NCBI RefSeq assembly: GCF_900094545.1
Contig: NZ_FMAH01000013.1
Coordinates: 56,996-120,995, forward strand
Direction of reading: 5' to 3'
DNA: 64,000 nt
Source of the DNA: Martinezella miluonensis
GTDB taxonomy: Bacteria; Pseudomonadota; Alphaproteobacteria; Rhizobiales; Rhizobiaceae
How positions within the stretch are numbered: the first letter of the stretch is position 1; every line of letters begins with the position of its first letter. The notes under the pieces are model-generated. The model was not told the origin of the DNA, searched no databases, and was given only the letters and a program-made list of their open reading frames with translations. The position numbers and the translations under genes are program-made. This document shows, piece by piece, positions 56,401-64,000 of this stretch.

Positions 56401-56503
56401 GGTGCTGACGCTCTACACCACGCCGATCATCTATCTGATGCTCGCCAAGCTGCACGCAAAGTGGTCGCCGGAGCCGCAGCCTGCAACGCCTGCTGCTTCT
56501 TGA
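53405..56503 (+). CDS. RND efflux transporter subunit (MdtC type)
   Basis: This 1032-residue RND pump, paralogous to the upstream gene, has GFVVDDAIVMIENIYA in helix 4 and GIVKKNGIMMVDFALQ in helix 10, so the proton-relay residues are intact. It is last in the adaptor-MdtB-MdtC operon, after a 4-nt overlap. No outer-membrane factor follows. A strong bidirectional hairpin terminator at 56738-56773 separates it from the convergent AcrAB-like operon. Confidence 0.9.
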   Translation: MNISEPFIKRPVGTTLLAIGLMILGIVAYGFLPVASLPTVDLPTIVVSASRPGADPASMAASVAAPLERHLGTIAGVTQLTSVSSLGSSTIMVQFDLSRSVDGAAQDVQAALNASATDLPGDLPTLPSFRKINPAAAPVLILALTSDNVGPSAIYDAADTVVVQRISQVEGVGGVTVSGADQPAIRVRLNPDRLSAMGMSLDSVRTAIVNANVLGPAGSMDGAGGAFSIAVNGQLRTPEAYGRIVVRSGDGTAVRLSDIATVEPGVRNSRSDAWYGGKPAVLLNITKEADANVIATVEGVKQLIPELQRLIPAGVKIDVLSDRTTTIHASVNDMQWTLLATICLVMAVVFVFLRRATPTFAAGVTVPLSLAGTLAAMWLFGLSIDNLSLMALAVSVGFVVDDAIVMIENIYANLETGMKPMRAALEGAKQIGFTVVSISLSLLAAFIPLFFMGGIVGRFFQTFSLTLGFTIIVSTLVSLTLTPMICGHRLRPHDIHAQPGRFGRMVEGSMSAIIGFYGRTLKAVLHHRLMSVLVIIACVVMSAYLYVKVPKGFIPQDDTGFIQGGTQAATDISYPAMVKLQQQAADIVAEDSAVSGLGSSVGGGGFSSSINRGQLFISLKPESERAPTAEIIDRLRKQLMAVPGLSTFLFSPGDIRAGARQSQSQYQFTVWGANYDELVEWAPKVLERLQAVPGLTDVATDRQPNGLQATVNINRSLASQLGVSIQSIDAALNNAFAQRQISTIYTQRNQYRVVLEADPNYALDPHDISKLYVPATGGKQVPLSAVASIDRTLAPLVVNHQGQYPAVTISYNLALNTPLEVANQAIEKAVLEMHLPDTLHADFAGDAASVRLSSGSQPLLLLAALLTVYIVLGILYESLAHPLTIISTLPSAGLGALLALAISGTELTIIAFIGIILLIGIVKKNGIMMVDFALQGERVLGLSSEEAIYQACLKRFRPILMTTLAALMGAIPLIVATGPGSELRRPLGITIVGGLVVSQVLTLYTTPIIYLMLAKLHAKWSPEPQPATPAAS

Positions 56504-56737
56504 TCCACTTGAACGAGCCGTGGGCACGATCGCAACGACACCTTGTTTGCCGAAAGGTGCGGGGGCATAGGTCCGGGACTCGGGCGGCAGGTTCTTATAT
56601 CGAGCCGGCGTGCCTCTCGTTTAAGGTTGCGAGAGGCATGCCGCCACGCTGCTTCATGATCTGAGCAGCGGCGGCGCGAAGGCGGCGTGGGGCGCTATCC
56701 GCCAACAGCATTTTCAAGTCAGCTATGACACCAATGA
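56504..56737. other. Intergenic region between convergent efflux operons
   Basis: It contains no gene I can support; short frames here lack ribosome-binding sites. The region ends in two hairpins annotated separately. Confidence 0.4.
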
Positions 56738-56773
56738 CAAAGAGGCTCCTGCGATGTCGCAGGAGCCTCTTTG
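56738..56773. terminator. Bidirectional hairpin terminator
   Basis: CAAAGAGGCTCCTGCGA and TCGCAGGAGCCTCTTTG form a perfect 17-bp stem with only TG between. The A-rich left foot and T-rich right foot let it work in both directions, for the MdtC-type gene on plus and the AcrB-type gene on minus. Confidence 0.75.
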
Positions 56774-56792
56774 CTTGACCTGTAGCTAGGTC

Positions 56793-56830
56793 GAGACGCC
56801 CGCTCTCCAATCTGCGGAAGCGGGCGTCTC
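56793..56830 (-). terminator. Hairpin directly after the AcrB-type gene
   Basis: GAGACGCCCGCT and AGCGGGCGTCTC form a perfect 12-bp stem with a 14-nt loop, beginning 6 nt past the stop of the minus-strand pump gene. It lacks a T tract, so it may mainly protect the mRNA end, with termination at the next hairpin. Confidence 0.5.
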
Positions 56831-56835
56831 GTTCG

Positions 56836-59800
56836 TTAATGTGCGGCATCCGTCGTCGGTGCGTCGGTGGGCGGTGTCGTTGCCGTCGATTTGACCCTGC
56901 CTTTGAAGACACGGCGGACCGAGACGAAGAGCAGCGGGATGAAGAATACGCCGAGCACGGTCGCCGAGATCATGCCGCCCATGACGCCGATACCGATCGA
57001 GTTCTGGCTGCCCGATCCCGCACCATTGGCGATCGCCAGCGGCAGAACGCCGAGGATGAAGGCGAGCGAGGTCATCAGGATCGGCCGCAAGCGCTGCCGT
57101 GCCGCTTCCAGCGTCGCATCGACCAGGTTCTTGCCCTGGTTTTGCTGCTCGATGGCGAATTCGACGATCAGGATGGCGTTCTTGGCCGCCAAACCGATGG
57201 TCGTCAGCAAACCGACCTTGAAGTAGACGTCGTTCGACTGGCCGAACAGGGTGGCCGCCAGCAACGCGCCGAAGATACCGATCGGAACCGACAGCATCAC
57301 GGCAAGCGGGATCGACCAGCTTTCGTAGAGGGCGGCCAGCGCCAGGAAGACGACGAGGATCGAGATCGCATAGAGCTGGCTTGCCTGGTTGCCGGAGAGC
57401 TTTTCCTGGGCCGACAGGCTGGTCCATTCATGGCTGAAGCCGGGTGGCAGGGTTGCCATGATCTTGTCGATCTCGTTCATGGCATCGCCCGACGAAACGC
57501 CTGGTGCAGCGGCACCCTGGATTTCGACGGCCGACGAGCCGTTATAGCGTTCCAGACGCGGCGAACCGTAGGTCCAGTTGCCACTCGAGAATGCCGAGAA
57601 CGGCACCATGTCGCCGCTGGAGTTGCGCACATACCAGCGGCCGAAGTCTTCCGGCTGCATGCGGAAGTTCTTGTCAGCCTGCACGTAGACGGGCTTGACG
57701 CGGCCGCGATCGATGAAGTCGTTGACATAGGTTCCGCCCCAGGCCGTCGACAGCGTCGAGTCGATGTTCGACAGGGTGATGTTGAGCGCACTCGCTTTTT
57801 CCTGGTCGATGTTGACAGAATATTGCGGCGTATCTTCCTGACCATTCGGACGCGTGCCGAAGAGTTTCGGGCTCTTGGCCGCAGCGCCGAGCAGCTGGTT
57901 GCGGGCCTGGATGAGCGCGGCATGGCCGGCGCCATTGATGTCCTTGATGAAGAAATCGAAGCCGCTCGAGCTGCCGAAACCGGGGATCGCCGGCGGCGCC
58001 AGCGCAAAGACGCTGCCGTCCTTGATCTTCGAGAACGCGCCCATGGCGCGACCGGCGATCGCCTGCGCCTTCGATTGCGGCGTCGAACGCTTGTCGAAGT
58101 CCTTCAATCTGACGAAGACGATACCGACGTTCTGGCCCTGACCGCTGAAGCCGAAGCCTGCCACGGCGAATGCGCCTTCGACATAGTCCTTTTCGTTATT
58201 GAGATAATAGTCCTTCACATGATTGAGCACGGCCCAGGTGCGCGACTCCGTGGCGCCCGGAGGAAGCTGGATCGCCGTCAGCAGGATGCCCTGGTCTTCG
58301 TCCGGCAGGAACGAGCTCGGGAGACGGTTGAACAGATAACCGACGGCGACGCCGATCAGCACGAATACGATGAGGAAGACGGCGCTCAGGCGGATCATGC
58401 CATGAATGCTTCGCTGGTAACCCCTTGTTCCCCGCTCGAAATTGCGGTTGAACCAGCCGAAGACGCCCTTTTCCTTCGCGCCGTGTTTGGGCTTCTTGAG
58501 AAGAGTGGCGCAAAGCGCCGGCGTCAGGATCAATGCGACGATGACCGACAGGACCATCGCCGAGACGATCGTCACCGAGAACTGGCGGTAGATGATGCCG
58601 ACCGAACCGGAGAAGAAGGCCATTGGAATAAAGACGGCTGATAGAACGGTGGCGATACCGATCAGAGCGCCGGTGATTTCCTGCATCGACTTGATCGTCG
58701 CCTCGCGTGGCGACAATCCCTCTTCCTCCATCACGCGCTCGACGTTCTCGACCACAACGATGGCGTCGTCGACGAGCAGACCGATCGCTAGCACCATGCC
58801 GAACATAGTGAGCGTATTGATCGAATAGCCGAAGACGGAGAGCACGCCGAAGGTGCCGAGCAGGACGACGGGGACGGCGAGCGTCGGGATCAAGGTCGCG
58901 CGAATGTTCTGCAGGAAGACGAACATGACGATGAAGACGAGCACGATGGCTTCGAACAGCGTCTTGACTACGTCTTCGATCGACAGCTTCACGAAGGGCG
59001 TCGTGTCGTAGGGATAGACGATCTCGACATTCGGCGGCAGGGTCTGGCTCAGATTGCCGATGACCGATCTCACCGCTTCGGCCGTGCTGATGGCGTTGGC
59101 GCCGGAGGCGAGCATCACGGCGAGACCTGCTGAAGGATGGCCGTTATAGGTGCTCGACGTCGTGTAGGACGACGCGCCGAGTTCGACGGTCGCGACATCG
59201 TTGATGCGCACCAGCGAGCCATCGGGCTGGCTCTTCAGGATGATGTTTTCGAACTGCTCCGGCGTCTGCAGGCGGCTCTTGGCCGTAACGGTGGCGTTGA
59301 GCTGCTGCCCCTTGCGCTGTGGCAGCGCGCCGAGCTGGCCGGCCGAGACCTGCGAGTTCTGCGCCTGGATCGCGGCGGTGACGTCGCTCACCATCAACTG
59401 GTATTTGGCCAGCTTGTCAGGATTGACCCAGATGCGCATGGCATAGCCTGCGCCGAAAATCTGGGTGTTGCCGACGCCGTCGATGCGCTTCAGCGTATCG
59501 TTGAGCGTGCTGGCAACATAGTCGGCGAGGTCGTTGGAGTTCAGCTTGTTGTCGGTGGAGACGAAGCCGACGACCATGAGGAAGTTCGACGTCGACTTGG
59601 AAACGACAATACCGGTGGACTGGACGGTCTGCGGCAGCTGGGCGGTGACGAGCTGCAGCTTGTTCTGCACCTGCATCTGCGCGACGTCGGGGTTGGCCTT
59701 GTTGTTGAAGGTCACCGAGATCGAGGCCTGGCCTGTCGAGGTCGAGGTCGACGTCATGTAGTCGAGGTTGTCGATACCGGTCATGCCCTGCTCGATGACC

Positions 59801-59988
59801 TTGGTCACCGAGTTTTCGACGGTTGCGGCGTCAGCGCCGGGATAATTGGCGCTGATGCTGACCGTGGTCGGCGCGATCTGCGGATATTGCGAGATCGACA
59901 GCGTCAAAATGGACAGCGCACCCGCCAGCATGATGACGATGGCGATGACCCAGGCAAAGATCGGCCGGTCGATGAAAAAACGAGACAT
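56836..59988 (-). CDS. RND multidrug efflux transporter (AcrB type, HAE1)
   Basis: This 1050-residue inner-membrane pump begins [20 protein letters not shown], the usual HAE1 start. Helix 4 carries the Asp pair ([18 protein letters not shown]) and helix 10 the Lys ([14 protein letters not shown]). The C-terminus is short and cytoplasmic. It lies 9 nt after the adaptor gene, and a TetR gene diverges from that adaptor. It is the fourth RND pump subunit of the window. No outer-membrane partner is encoded nearby. Confidence 0.93.
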   Translation of the reverse strand: MSRFFIDRPIFAWVIAIVIMLAGALSILTLSISQYPQIAPTTVSISANYPGADAATVENSVTKVIEQGMTGIDNLDYMTSTSTSTGQASISVTFNNKANPDVAQMQVQNKLQLVTAQLPQTVQSTGIVVSKSTSNFLMVVGFVSTDNKLNSNDLADYVASTLNDTLKRIDGVGNTQIFGAGYAMRIWVNPDKLAKYQLMVSDVTAAIQAQNSQVSAGQLGALPQRKGQQLNATVTAKSRLQTPEQFENIILKSQPDGSLVRINDVATVELGASSYTTSSTYNGHPSAGLAVMLASGANAISTAEAVRSVIGNLSQTLPPNVEIVYPYDTTPFVKLSIEDVVKTLFEAIVLVFIVMFVFLQNIRATLIPTLAVPVVLLGTFGVLSVFGYSINTLTMFGMVLAIGLLVDDAIVVVENVERVMEEEGLSPREATIKSMQEITGALIGIATVLSAVFIPMAFFSGSVGIIYRQFSVTIVSAMVLSVIVALILTPALCATLLKKPKHGAKEKGVFGWFNRNFERGTRGYQRSIHGMIRLSAVFLIVFVLIGVAVGYLFNRLPSSFLPDEDQGILLTAIQLPPGATESRTWAVLNHVKDYYLNNEKDYVEGAFAVAGFGFSGQGQNVGIVFVRLKDFDKRSTPQSKAQAIAGRAMGAFSKIKDGSVFALAPPAIPGFGSSSGFDFFIKDINGAGHAALIQARNQLLGAAAKSPKLFGTRPNGQEDTPQYSVNIDQEKASALNITLSNIDSTLSTAWGGTYVNDFIDRGRVKPVYVQADKNFRMQPEDFGRWYVRNSSGDMVPFSAFSSGNWTYGSPRLERYNGSSAVEIQGAAAPGVSSGDAMNEIDKIMATLPPGFSHEWTSLSAQEKLSGNQASQLYAISILVVFLALAALYESWSIPLAVMLSVPIGIFGALLAATLFGQSNDVYFKVGLLTTIGLAAKNAILIVEFAIEQQNQGKNLVDATLEAARQRLRPILMTSLAFILGVLPLAIANGAGSGSQNSIGIGVMGGMISATVLGVFFIPLLFVSVRRVFKGRVKSTATTPPTDAPTTDAAH

Positions 59989-59997
59989 CGTCTAACC

Positions 59998-61302
59998 TCA
60001 CTTCTGGGCGCCGGAGGCGGCCTTGCCATCGGTCTTTTCCAGCTCGGCCTGCTCGGTGGATTTACCCTCGGCTGCTGCGGCCTGCTTCACCTCGCCGGTC
60101 GCGTCGTCGATGGTGACGGGCGATACGGTGACTTCCTGGCCGTCGCGAACGCGCTGGCTGCCTTCGACGATGACGCGGTCGCCATCCTTTATGCCTTCGT
60201 TGACAAGCCAGCTGTTGCCGATGCTGCGTCGCACCTTGATGACGCGCTGCTGGACCTTGTTTTCGGCACTCACGAACATGGCGGTCGGCTCGCCCTTCGT
60301 GTTGCGGAAAACCGCACGCTGGGGCACGAGGAAACTGTTTTCGGCGATGCCTTCCTGAATGGTGGCGCGCACATACATGCCGGGCAGCAGCACGCGATCG
60401 GGATTGGGGAAAACGGCGCGCACGGTGATGGTGCCGACGGTTTCGGCGACGGAGGATTCGGCAAATTGCAGCGTGCCGGTTTCCTTGTACTGGCTGCTGT
60501 CTTCGAGCGTCAGATGCACGGAGACGTTGTCGCCGCTGGTCTTCAGCCGGCCGTCGGCGACGGCGCGGCGGAACTCGAGCAGATTGGTGCTCGACTGCGT
60601 GACGTCGACATTGATGGGGTCGAGCTTGCGGATCGTGGTCAGCGCCGTCGTCTGATCGGCGGTGACGAGGGCGCCGACGGTCACGGTCGATGCATCGACA
60701 CGGCCGGCGATCGGCGCGCGCATCTTGGTGTAGTCGAGATTGATGCGTGCCGTTTCCAGGGCCGCTCTCGCAGAAGCCACGTCGGCGTTCGCTTGCGCCA
60801 AAGCGGAAATGGCATCATCCAGATTTTGCTTGCTGACCGCGTCCTGCGCGGTGAGGCTCTTGTAGCGATCCACTTTCGATTGGGCGCTCGGCACGGCGCC
60901 CTGCGCCTTCTGCAGGGCGGCGGCGGCGCTATCGTAAGATGCCTGGTAGGAGGCCGGATCGATTTCGTAGAGGACGTCGCCCTCCTTGACCTCACTGCCT
61001 TCCTTGAAGTTGCGGTTGCGAATGATGCCGCCGACCTGCGGCCGCACTTCCGCGACGAGATAGGCGCTGGTGCGGCCGGGCAGTTCGGCAGTGATCGCGA
61101 CCGATTGCGGATGCAGCGCCATGGCGCTGACCTCGGTCTTCACGGCTGGTGTATTGTTCTGAGCGGCCTTCTGTTCATTGCAGCCGGCGAGTAGCATCGT
61201 GGCGGCAGCACCGGCGACGATCAACGCGGTTCGGGTGGACAGAAGGCGGGTGGATACCTTGGGATATACGGATGCAGAGGTGGAAGAGGCAAGCTTTCGC
61301 AC
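59998..61302 (-). CDS. RND efflux adaptor lipoprotein (AcrA type)
   Basis: Translation likely starts at GTG 61302, with ACAGGAAA upstream; longer in-frame starts would run into the promoter. The 434-residue product has a signal peptide ending in the lipobox LLAGC (C41), so it is anchored by lipid like AcrA. It has the lipoyl motifs (YLVAEVRPQVGGIIRNRNFK, LDYTKMRAPIAGRVD), an alanine-rich hairpin at about 115-170 and the barrel (VLLPGMYVRATIQEG). A Lys/Glu-rich tail ends the protein. First gene of the adaptor-pump operon. Confidence 0.9.
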   Translation of the reverse strand: MRKLASSTSASVYPKVSTRLLSTRTALIVAGAAATMLLAGCNEQKAAQNNTPAVKTEVSAMALHPQSVAITAELPGRTSAYLVAEVRPQVGGIIRNRNFKEGSEVKEGDVLYEIDPASYQASYDSAAAALQKAQGAVPSAQSKVDRYKSLTAQDAVSKQNLDDAISALAQANADVASARAALETARINLDYTKMRAPIAGRVDASTVTVGALVTADQTTALTTIRKLDPINVDVTQSSTNLLEFRRAVADGRLKTSGDNVSVHLTLEDSSQYKETGTLQFAESSVAETVGTITVRAVFPNPDRVLLPGMYVRATIQEGIAENSFLVPQRAVFRNTKGEPTAMFVSAENKVQQRVIKVRRSIGNSWLVNEGIKDGDRVIVEGSQRVRDGQEVTVSPVTIDDATGEVKQAAAAEGKSTEQAELEKTDGKAASGAQK

Positions 61303-61330
61303 GTTGCTATTTCCTGTTGCCTTATTTACA

Positions 61331-61344
61331 GTACGAGGTCGTAC
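61331..61344. promoter_or_regulatory. Palindrome, likely operator of the divergent TetR
   Basis: GTACGA-GG-TCGTAC is a perfect inverted repeat in the 96-bp gap between the adaptor gene and the TetR gene. It lies just downstream of the proposed -10 box for the adaptor, where a bound repressor would block transcription. Confidence 0.6.
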
Positions 61345-61346
61345 GG

Positions 61347-61374
61347 AAAATATTTGTATTGGTTGAAATGTCAA
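61347..61374 (-). promoter_or_regulatory. Possible promoter of the adaptor-pump operon
   Basis: On the minus strand TTGACA (61369-61374) and TATTTT (61347-61352) are 16 bp apart. The transcript would begin inside or next to the palindrome at 61331-61344. Confidence 0.4.
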
Positions 61375-61398
61375 TCGCATTCGCTTGTCGAGGTTAAG

Positions 61399-62082
61399 GT
61401 GGAGGCACTGATAAAGGAGCGGGGAGGCAAAGAGGATCAGGCTGCAACACGCCGCCCGCGCGGCCGCCCCAAAACCGCGAGCGACGATGCAAGGCGAGCC
61501 GAGATCGTCAAAGCGGCGCGTGTCACTTTCTACGAACTTGGTTACGGCGGCACGACGATGGATCTGGTGGCAGCCCGCTGCAAGATTTCGAAACAGACCC
61601 TTTATCGCCTGTTTCCGGGCAAGACCGACCTATTCATGGCGATTATCGCCGAGCATCGTGCCTCGATGCTGGCTCTGCCGCGCGAGGCCAATGAAAACCT
61701 GCCGCTCGATGAGGCGCTCGAGCAGATCTTCATGATCGACATCGATGAGGCCAAAGAGCGAGAGCGCGAGGCTTTCGTTCATCTCGCCATGAGCGAATCC
61801 CGACAATATCCGGAGGTTGCGACGCTGATGCACACCTATGGTGCCAAACAATCACAGCAGATGCTCGCCGATTGGCTCAACCAGCAACAGCAGCGCGGCC
61901 TGATCGAGATTGCCGATACCGCAAGCGCTGCACGCATGCTGATGACGATGATTTTCGGCGCGATGATCTCCAAGCCCGGCCACCCGAACGACTGGCCCGA
62001 TCGGGAAACGCGGCTGCGGCATTTGCGTCAATGCATCAAAATCTTCGTGGCAGGCGTGCAGCCGCACTCGAACGAGCGTTAA
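61399..62082 (+). CDS. TetR-family regulator of the adjacent efflux operon
   Basis: The start is uncertain. GTG at 61399, with GAGG just upstream, gives 227 residues; a TTG at 61354 would extend into the promoter of the divergent gene. The helix-turn-helix is GTTMDLVAARCKISKQTLYR, after RRAEIVKAARVTFYELGYG, and the C-terminal half (FVHLAMSESRQYPEVATLMH) is the AcrR-like ligand domain. It diverges from the adaptor-pump genes across a 96-bp gap with a palindromic operator, so it is the likely repressor of the pump and of itself. Confidence 0.85.
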   Translation: MEALIKERGGKEDQAATRRPRGRPKTASDDARRAEIVKAARVTFYELGYGGTTMDLVAARCKISKQTLYRLFPGKTDLFMAIIAEHRASMLALPREANENLPLDEALEQIFMIDIDEAKEREREAFVHLAMSESRQYPEVATLMHTYGAKQSQQMLADWLNQQQQRGLIEIADTASAARMLMTMIFGAMISKPGHPNDWPDRETRLRHLRQCIKIFVAGVQPHSNER

Positions 62083-62155
62083 AGCAAGTCGCGCAAAAGT
62101 GTACTGCGGTTTTGCGATAATGACATCTGCAAAGCCAAAAACCTAAAGCGTAAGA
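62081..62155 (+). repeat. Intergenic repeat distantly related to the R1 box
   Basis: AAAGCAAGTCGCGCAAAAGT, then GTACTGCGGTTTTGCGATAA, continuing to CCTAAAGCGTAAGAGATG, shares the AAAAGTG..GCGGTTTT core with R1. The type is familiar from rhizobial intergenic sequence. It begins at the stop codon of the TetR gene and has no coding potential. Confidence 0.5.
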
Positions 62156-62247
62156 GATGAGCGCGCCCCGCTAGGGCGGATGCCTTCCGGCATGCATGTC
62201 AGCCAAACGATTCGCCAAGAGGGCGATCAGCAACCGTCATTGGACAT

Positions 62248-62279
62248 CGAGGCACCCACCGAACTTGGTGCGTGCCTCG
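62248..62279. terminator. Hairpin between the TetR and XRE genes
   Basis: CGAGGCAC and GTGCCTCG pair over 8 bp, with an inner CACC/GGTG pairing, in the gap between convergent genes. There is no T tract. It may serve either direction. Confidence 0.4.
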
Positions 62280-62308
62280 ACCTCTTATTCGATGCGGCGA
62301 TCCGAGTG

Positions 62309-62767
62309 TCAGCTGTGAAGGCCGACCGGTGCATCGCCTGCGCGTGACGCATGGCCTGTATGCGGCTCGGAGGCGTTTGCCAGAGACTTGACCAAGGTTA
62401 GCACGGACTGGCGTATGCCCGGATCGTTGATCTTCATGAAGGCCTTGTTGAGGCTCAGGCCCTCCTTGGAGGTCAGAAACTCCGACAGGTCTTCGAGGCC
62501 GTTGATCATGCCCAAACCGTCCGTATTCAGCGGCTGCGAGCTGTCTTGCTGGAAGAAGAACGCGACCGGAATGGCCAGAACGCCGGCTATGGCCTGCAGC
62601 CGGCTCGCTCCTATGCGGTTAGTGCCTTTTTCGTATTTCTGCACCTGTTGAAAGGTGACGCCGATTTGTTCGGCAAGCCGCTCCTGGCTCATGCCAAGCA
62701 TAAGCCGCCGCGTGCGCACACGGGAGCCGACATAGGCATCAATCGGATTCGGTACTTTTGCACTCAC
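62309..62767 (-). CDS. XRE-family transcriptional regulator
   Basis: This 152-residue protein appears to start at GTG 62767, with AAGGAG 9 nt upstream. The helix-turn-helix (VGSRVRTRRLMLGMSQERLAEQ, then GVTFQQVQKYEKGTNRIGAS) matches the Cro/CI group, specifically the rhizobial family with the N-terminus PNPID..VGSRVR that includes PraR and PhrR. The remaining 80 residues lack a known domain. Those relatives control quorum-sensing, biofilm or pH responses; here the target is unknown. Confidence 0.85.
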   Translation of the reverse strand: MSAKVPNPIDAYVGSRVRTRRLMLGMSQERLAEQIGVTFQQVQKYEKGTNRIGASRLQAIAGVLAIPVAFFFQQDSSQPLNTDGLGMINGLEDLSEFLTSKEGLSLNKAFMKINDPGIRQSVLTLVKSLANASEPHTGHASRAGDAPVGLHS

Positions 62768-62958
62768 TGCGCAATCTCCTTAGCAATATAGGGCGCTCCA
62801 GTGGACGCCGCTCTGCCTACGACATAATGGCGTAAGCGGCATGCGTTCAAGCTGCCCGCAAAATGTGTGTGAAATATGGGTAAAATTCAACCAAAAGTCT
62901 TTTTCTGTTAGGTCTTTTGCCAAGACGGCGGAATAAACCACAGAAAAGACGATTCGCG

Positions 62959-63270
62959 TCAATGTGGATTGAAAACCGAGGACGGCTTGCAGTTGTAGAC
63001 CGGGCATAGCGGACTGTCCCTGGTGGGGACGTAGGTGCGCGCCGCGTAATCGGATACGCTGCATTGCCCGTTGCCGGAGACAAAGCGATCATACAGGACG
63101 AGAGAGGCGCCGCCTTTTGCAGGATAGCGCAATATGACAGCACGCTCGCTGGCGATGAGCTGCTGTACGGCGGCGCAAGTCTTGCTCAGCGACTCGTAGC
63201 GAGAGATTGCCGATGCCGGACCGGCGATCATGAGTGCTGTCAGAATAGAGGCTAAGGCTGCGCTTCTCAT
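62959..63270 (-). CDS. Small secreted cysteine-containing protein
   Basis: This 103-residue protein has a Sec signal peptide (MRSAALASILTALMIAGPAS, cleavage near ASA-IS, residue 21). The mature part has four cysteines (C32, C70, C88, C93), probably two disulfides, with LIASERAVILRYP and LYDRFVSGNGQCSVSDYAAR between. This pattern is seen in conserved hypothetical proteins of Rhizobiaceae. It is presumably periplasmic. No function can be assigned, and it is transcribed alone. Confidence 0.75.
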   Translation of the reverse strand: MRSAALASILTALMIAGPASAISRYESLSKTCAAVQQLIASERAVILRYPAKGGASLVLYDRFVSGNGQCSVSDYAARTYVPTRDSPLCPVYNCKPSSVFNPH

Positions 63271-63542
63271 GGATCGTCCCCCTGGCGAAAGCGATAGATC
63301 TTAAATAGTCGCGCTGCGGGAGTTGCCAAGATCGGGCAACGCTTCTCGTTGCAAAGTAATCCGGCTTCACAGTGTTTCGGTGATGAGGACGGCGGCTACC
63401 GCCGTTCACAAATTTCAGAACGGCGGGGCGAGCTCCTTTCAGCTCAATGAAAGGTTGGATGTGCATGTCTTTCCCGCTTCAAGAAGAAGCGGTGCCGTGT
63501 TGCGTCGAACGGCACAGGCACATCAATGGAGAGGAGGACTTC

Positions 63543-64000
63543 ATGCGTGCATCAAACGTTCTCAAATATTCGGTGGCACTTTCCCTCGCGATGACTGCGG
63601 CGTCGTTTGCGACGACGGCTGCACAGGCGGCCGGCAAGATTTCCATCATGGTGGGCGGCTACGAGAAGCAGATCTACCTGCCGGCCAAGCTTGCCGAGGG
63701 GCTCGGCTATTTCAAGGATGAGGGTCTCAGCGTCGAGCTTCTGAACGAGCCCGCGGGCGTCGATGCCGAAAACGAAATGCTTGCGGGCGCCGTCCAGGGC
63801 GTCGTCGGCTTCTACGATCACTGCATCGACCTGCAGGGCAAGGGCAAGTTCGTCGAATCCGTCGTGCAGTTCAGCCAGGCGCCCGGCGAAGTCGAGCTGG
63901 TGTCGGCCAAGCATCCGGAGATCAAGTCCGCCGCCGACTTCAAGGGCAAGAACCTCGGCGTCACCGGCCTCGGTTCCTCGACCAACTTCCTGACGCAGTA
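63543..64000 (+). CDS. NitT/TauT-type ABC transporter substrate-binding protein, N-terminal part
   Basis: AGGAGGA lies 5 nt before the ATG at 63543 and the frame is open to the window end, so 152 residues are visible. A Sec signal peptide (cleavage near AQA-AG, about residue 29) leads into an NMT1/SsuA-like fold: KISIMVGGYEKQIYLPAKLA, GYFKDEGLSVELLNEPAG, and DFKGKNLGVTGLGSSTNFL. Such proteins bind sulfonates, nitrate, thiamine precursors or similar small organics. Permease and ATPase genes would be expected downstream of the window. Confidence 0.88.
   Translation, partial: MRASNVLKYSVALSLAMTAASFATTAAQAAGKISIMVGGYEKQIYLPAKLAEGLGYFKDEGLSVELLNEPAGVDAENEMLAGAVQGVVGFYDHCIDLQGKGKFVESVVQFSQAPGEVELVSAKHPEIKSAADFKGKNLGVTGLGSSTNFLTQ

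Noticed and set aside
59137..61194. 685-codon open frame on the plus strand
   Set aside because: It is antisense to the AcrB-type pump and its adaptor; low-complexity Gly/Arg/Asp composition with no ribosome-binding site.

Overview
The window looks like part of a replicon from a Rhizobium-type alphaproteobacterium (Rhizobiaceae). The evidence is high-GC coding with strong Shine-Dalgarno sites, a protein of the RHE_PE00001 family first named in Rhizobium etli, short intergenic palindromic repeats of the kind common in rhizobia, and many solute-uptake and catabolic genes. The species is not determined. Two toxin-antitoxin pairs and a high density of transporters and regulators suggest accessory content such as a plasmid or chromid; that is inference. 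I saw no rRNA, tRNA, phage, insertion sequence or CRISPR array.

Bases 1-18.4 kb hold carbohydrate and acid catabolism genes. They comprise the end of a TetR regulator, an enolase-superfamily enzyme, a Gfo/Idh/MocA oxidoreductase, a lytic-transglycosylase-like lipoprotein, and a minus-strand run of a LacI regulator, a DUF2264 protein and a D-2-hydroxyacid dehydrogenase. A solute-binding protein without permeases diverges from the LacI gene. A ROK regulator, a second Gfo/Idh enzyme and a ThuA-like protein then face a complete sugar ABC importer (binding protein, two permeases, ATPase). ThuA plus a Gfo/Idh enzyme recalls the thuAB genes of Sinorhizobium meliloti, so oxidation of imported oligosaccharides is a reasonable prediction.

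Bases 18.4-31.4 kb carry a DUF427 protein, a TetR regulator, an M23-type peptidase homologue with an altered active site, an Nramp metal transporter, a tryptophan-2,3-dioxygenase-like protein divergent from an Lrp regulator, a TetR/adaptor/RND efflux locus with a clear AcrR-like operator, a VapBC-like pair and small envelope proteins.

Bases 31.4-38.7 kb are a histidine-utilisation cluster: hutF-hutC on the minus strand and hutI-hutH-hutU-hutD on the plus strand, with a likely HutC operator between. HutF points to the five-step pathway through formylglutamate, but hutG is not in the window.

Bases 38.7-48.6 kb are mixed: a membrane protein overlapping hutD tail to tail, a sulfite-oxidase-like molybdoenzyme, an MFS transporter with a frameshifted end, a second vapBC pair, a thiolase, a copper-export operon (P-type ATPase then CueR) with a textbook CueR promoter, and an RHE_PE00001-family protein.

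Bases 48.7-62.1 kb are dominated by RND efflux: an mdtABC-like operon with two pump subunits, and a convergent AcrAB-like operon with a divergent TetR. With the locus at 25-29.5 kb this makes four pump subunits in three systems, with no outer-membrane channel gene. The window ends with an XRE regulator, a small secreted protein and the start of a NitT/TauT-type binding protein.

Two intergenic repeat families stand out. One is a roughly 140-bp element with terminal inverted repeats, present four times. The other is a roughly 100-bp composite of a palindrome plus a hairpin, two copies of which flank the ThuB-like gene in inverted orientation and show compensatory base changes.
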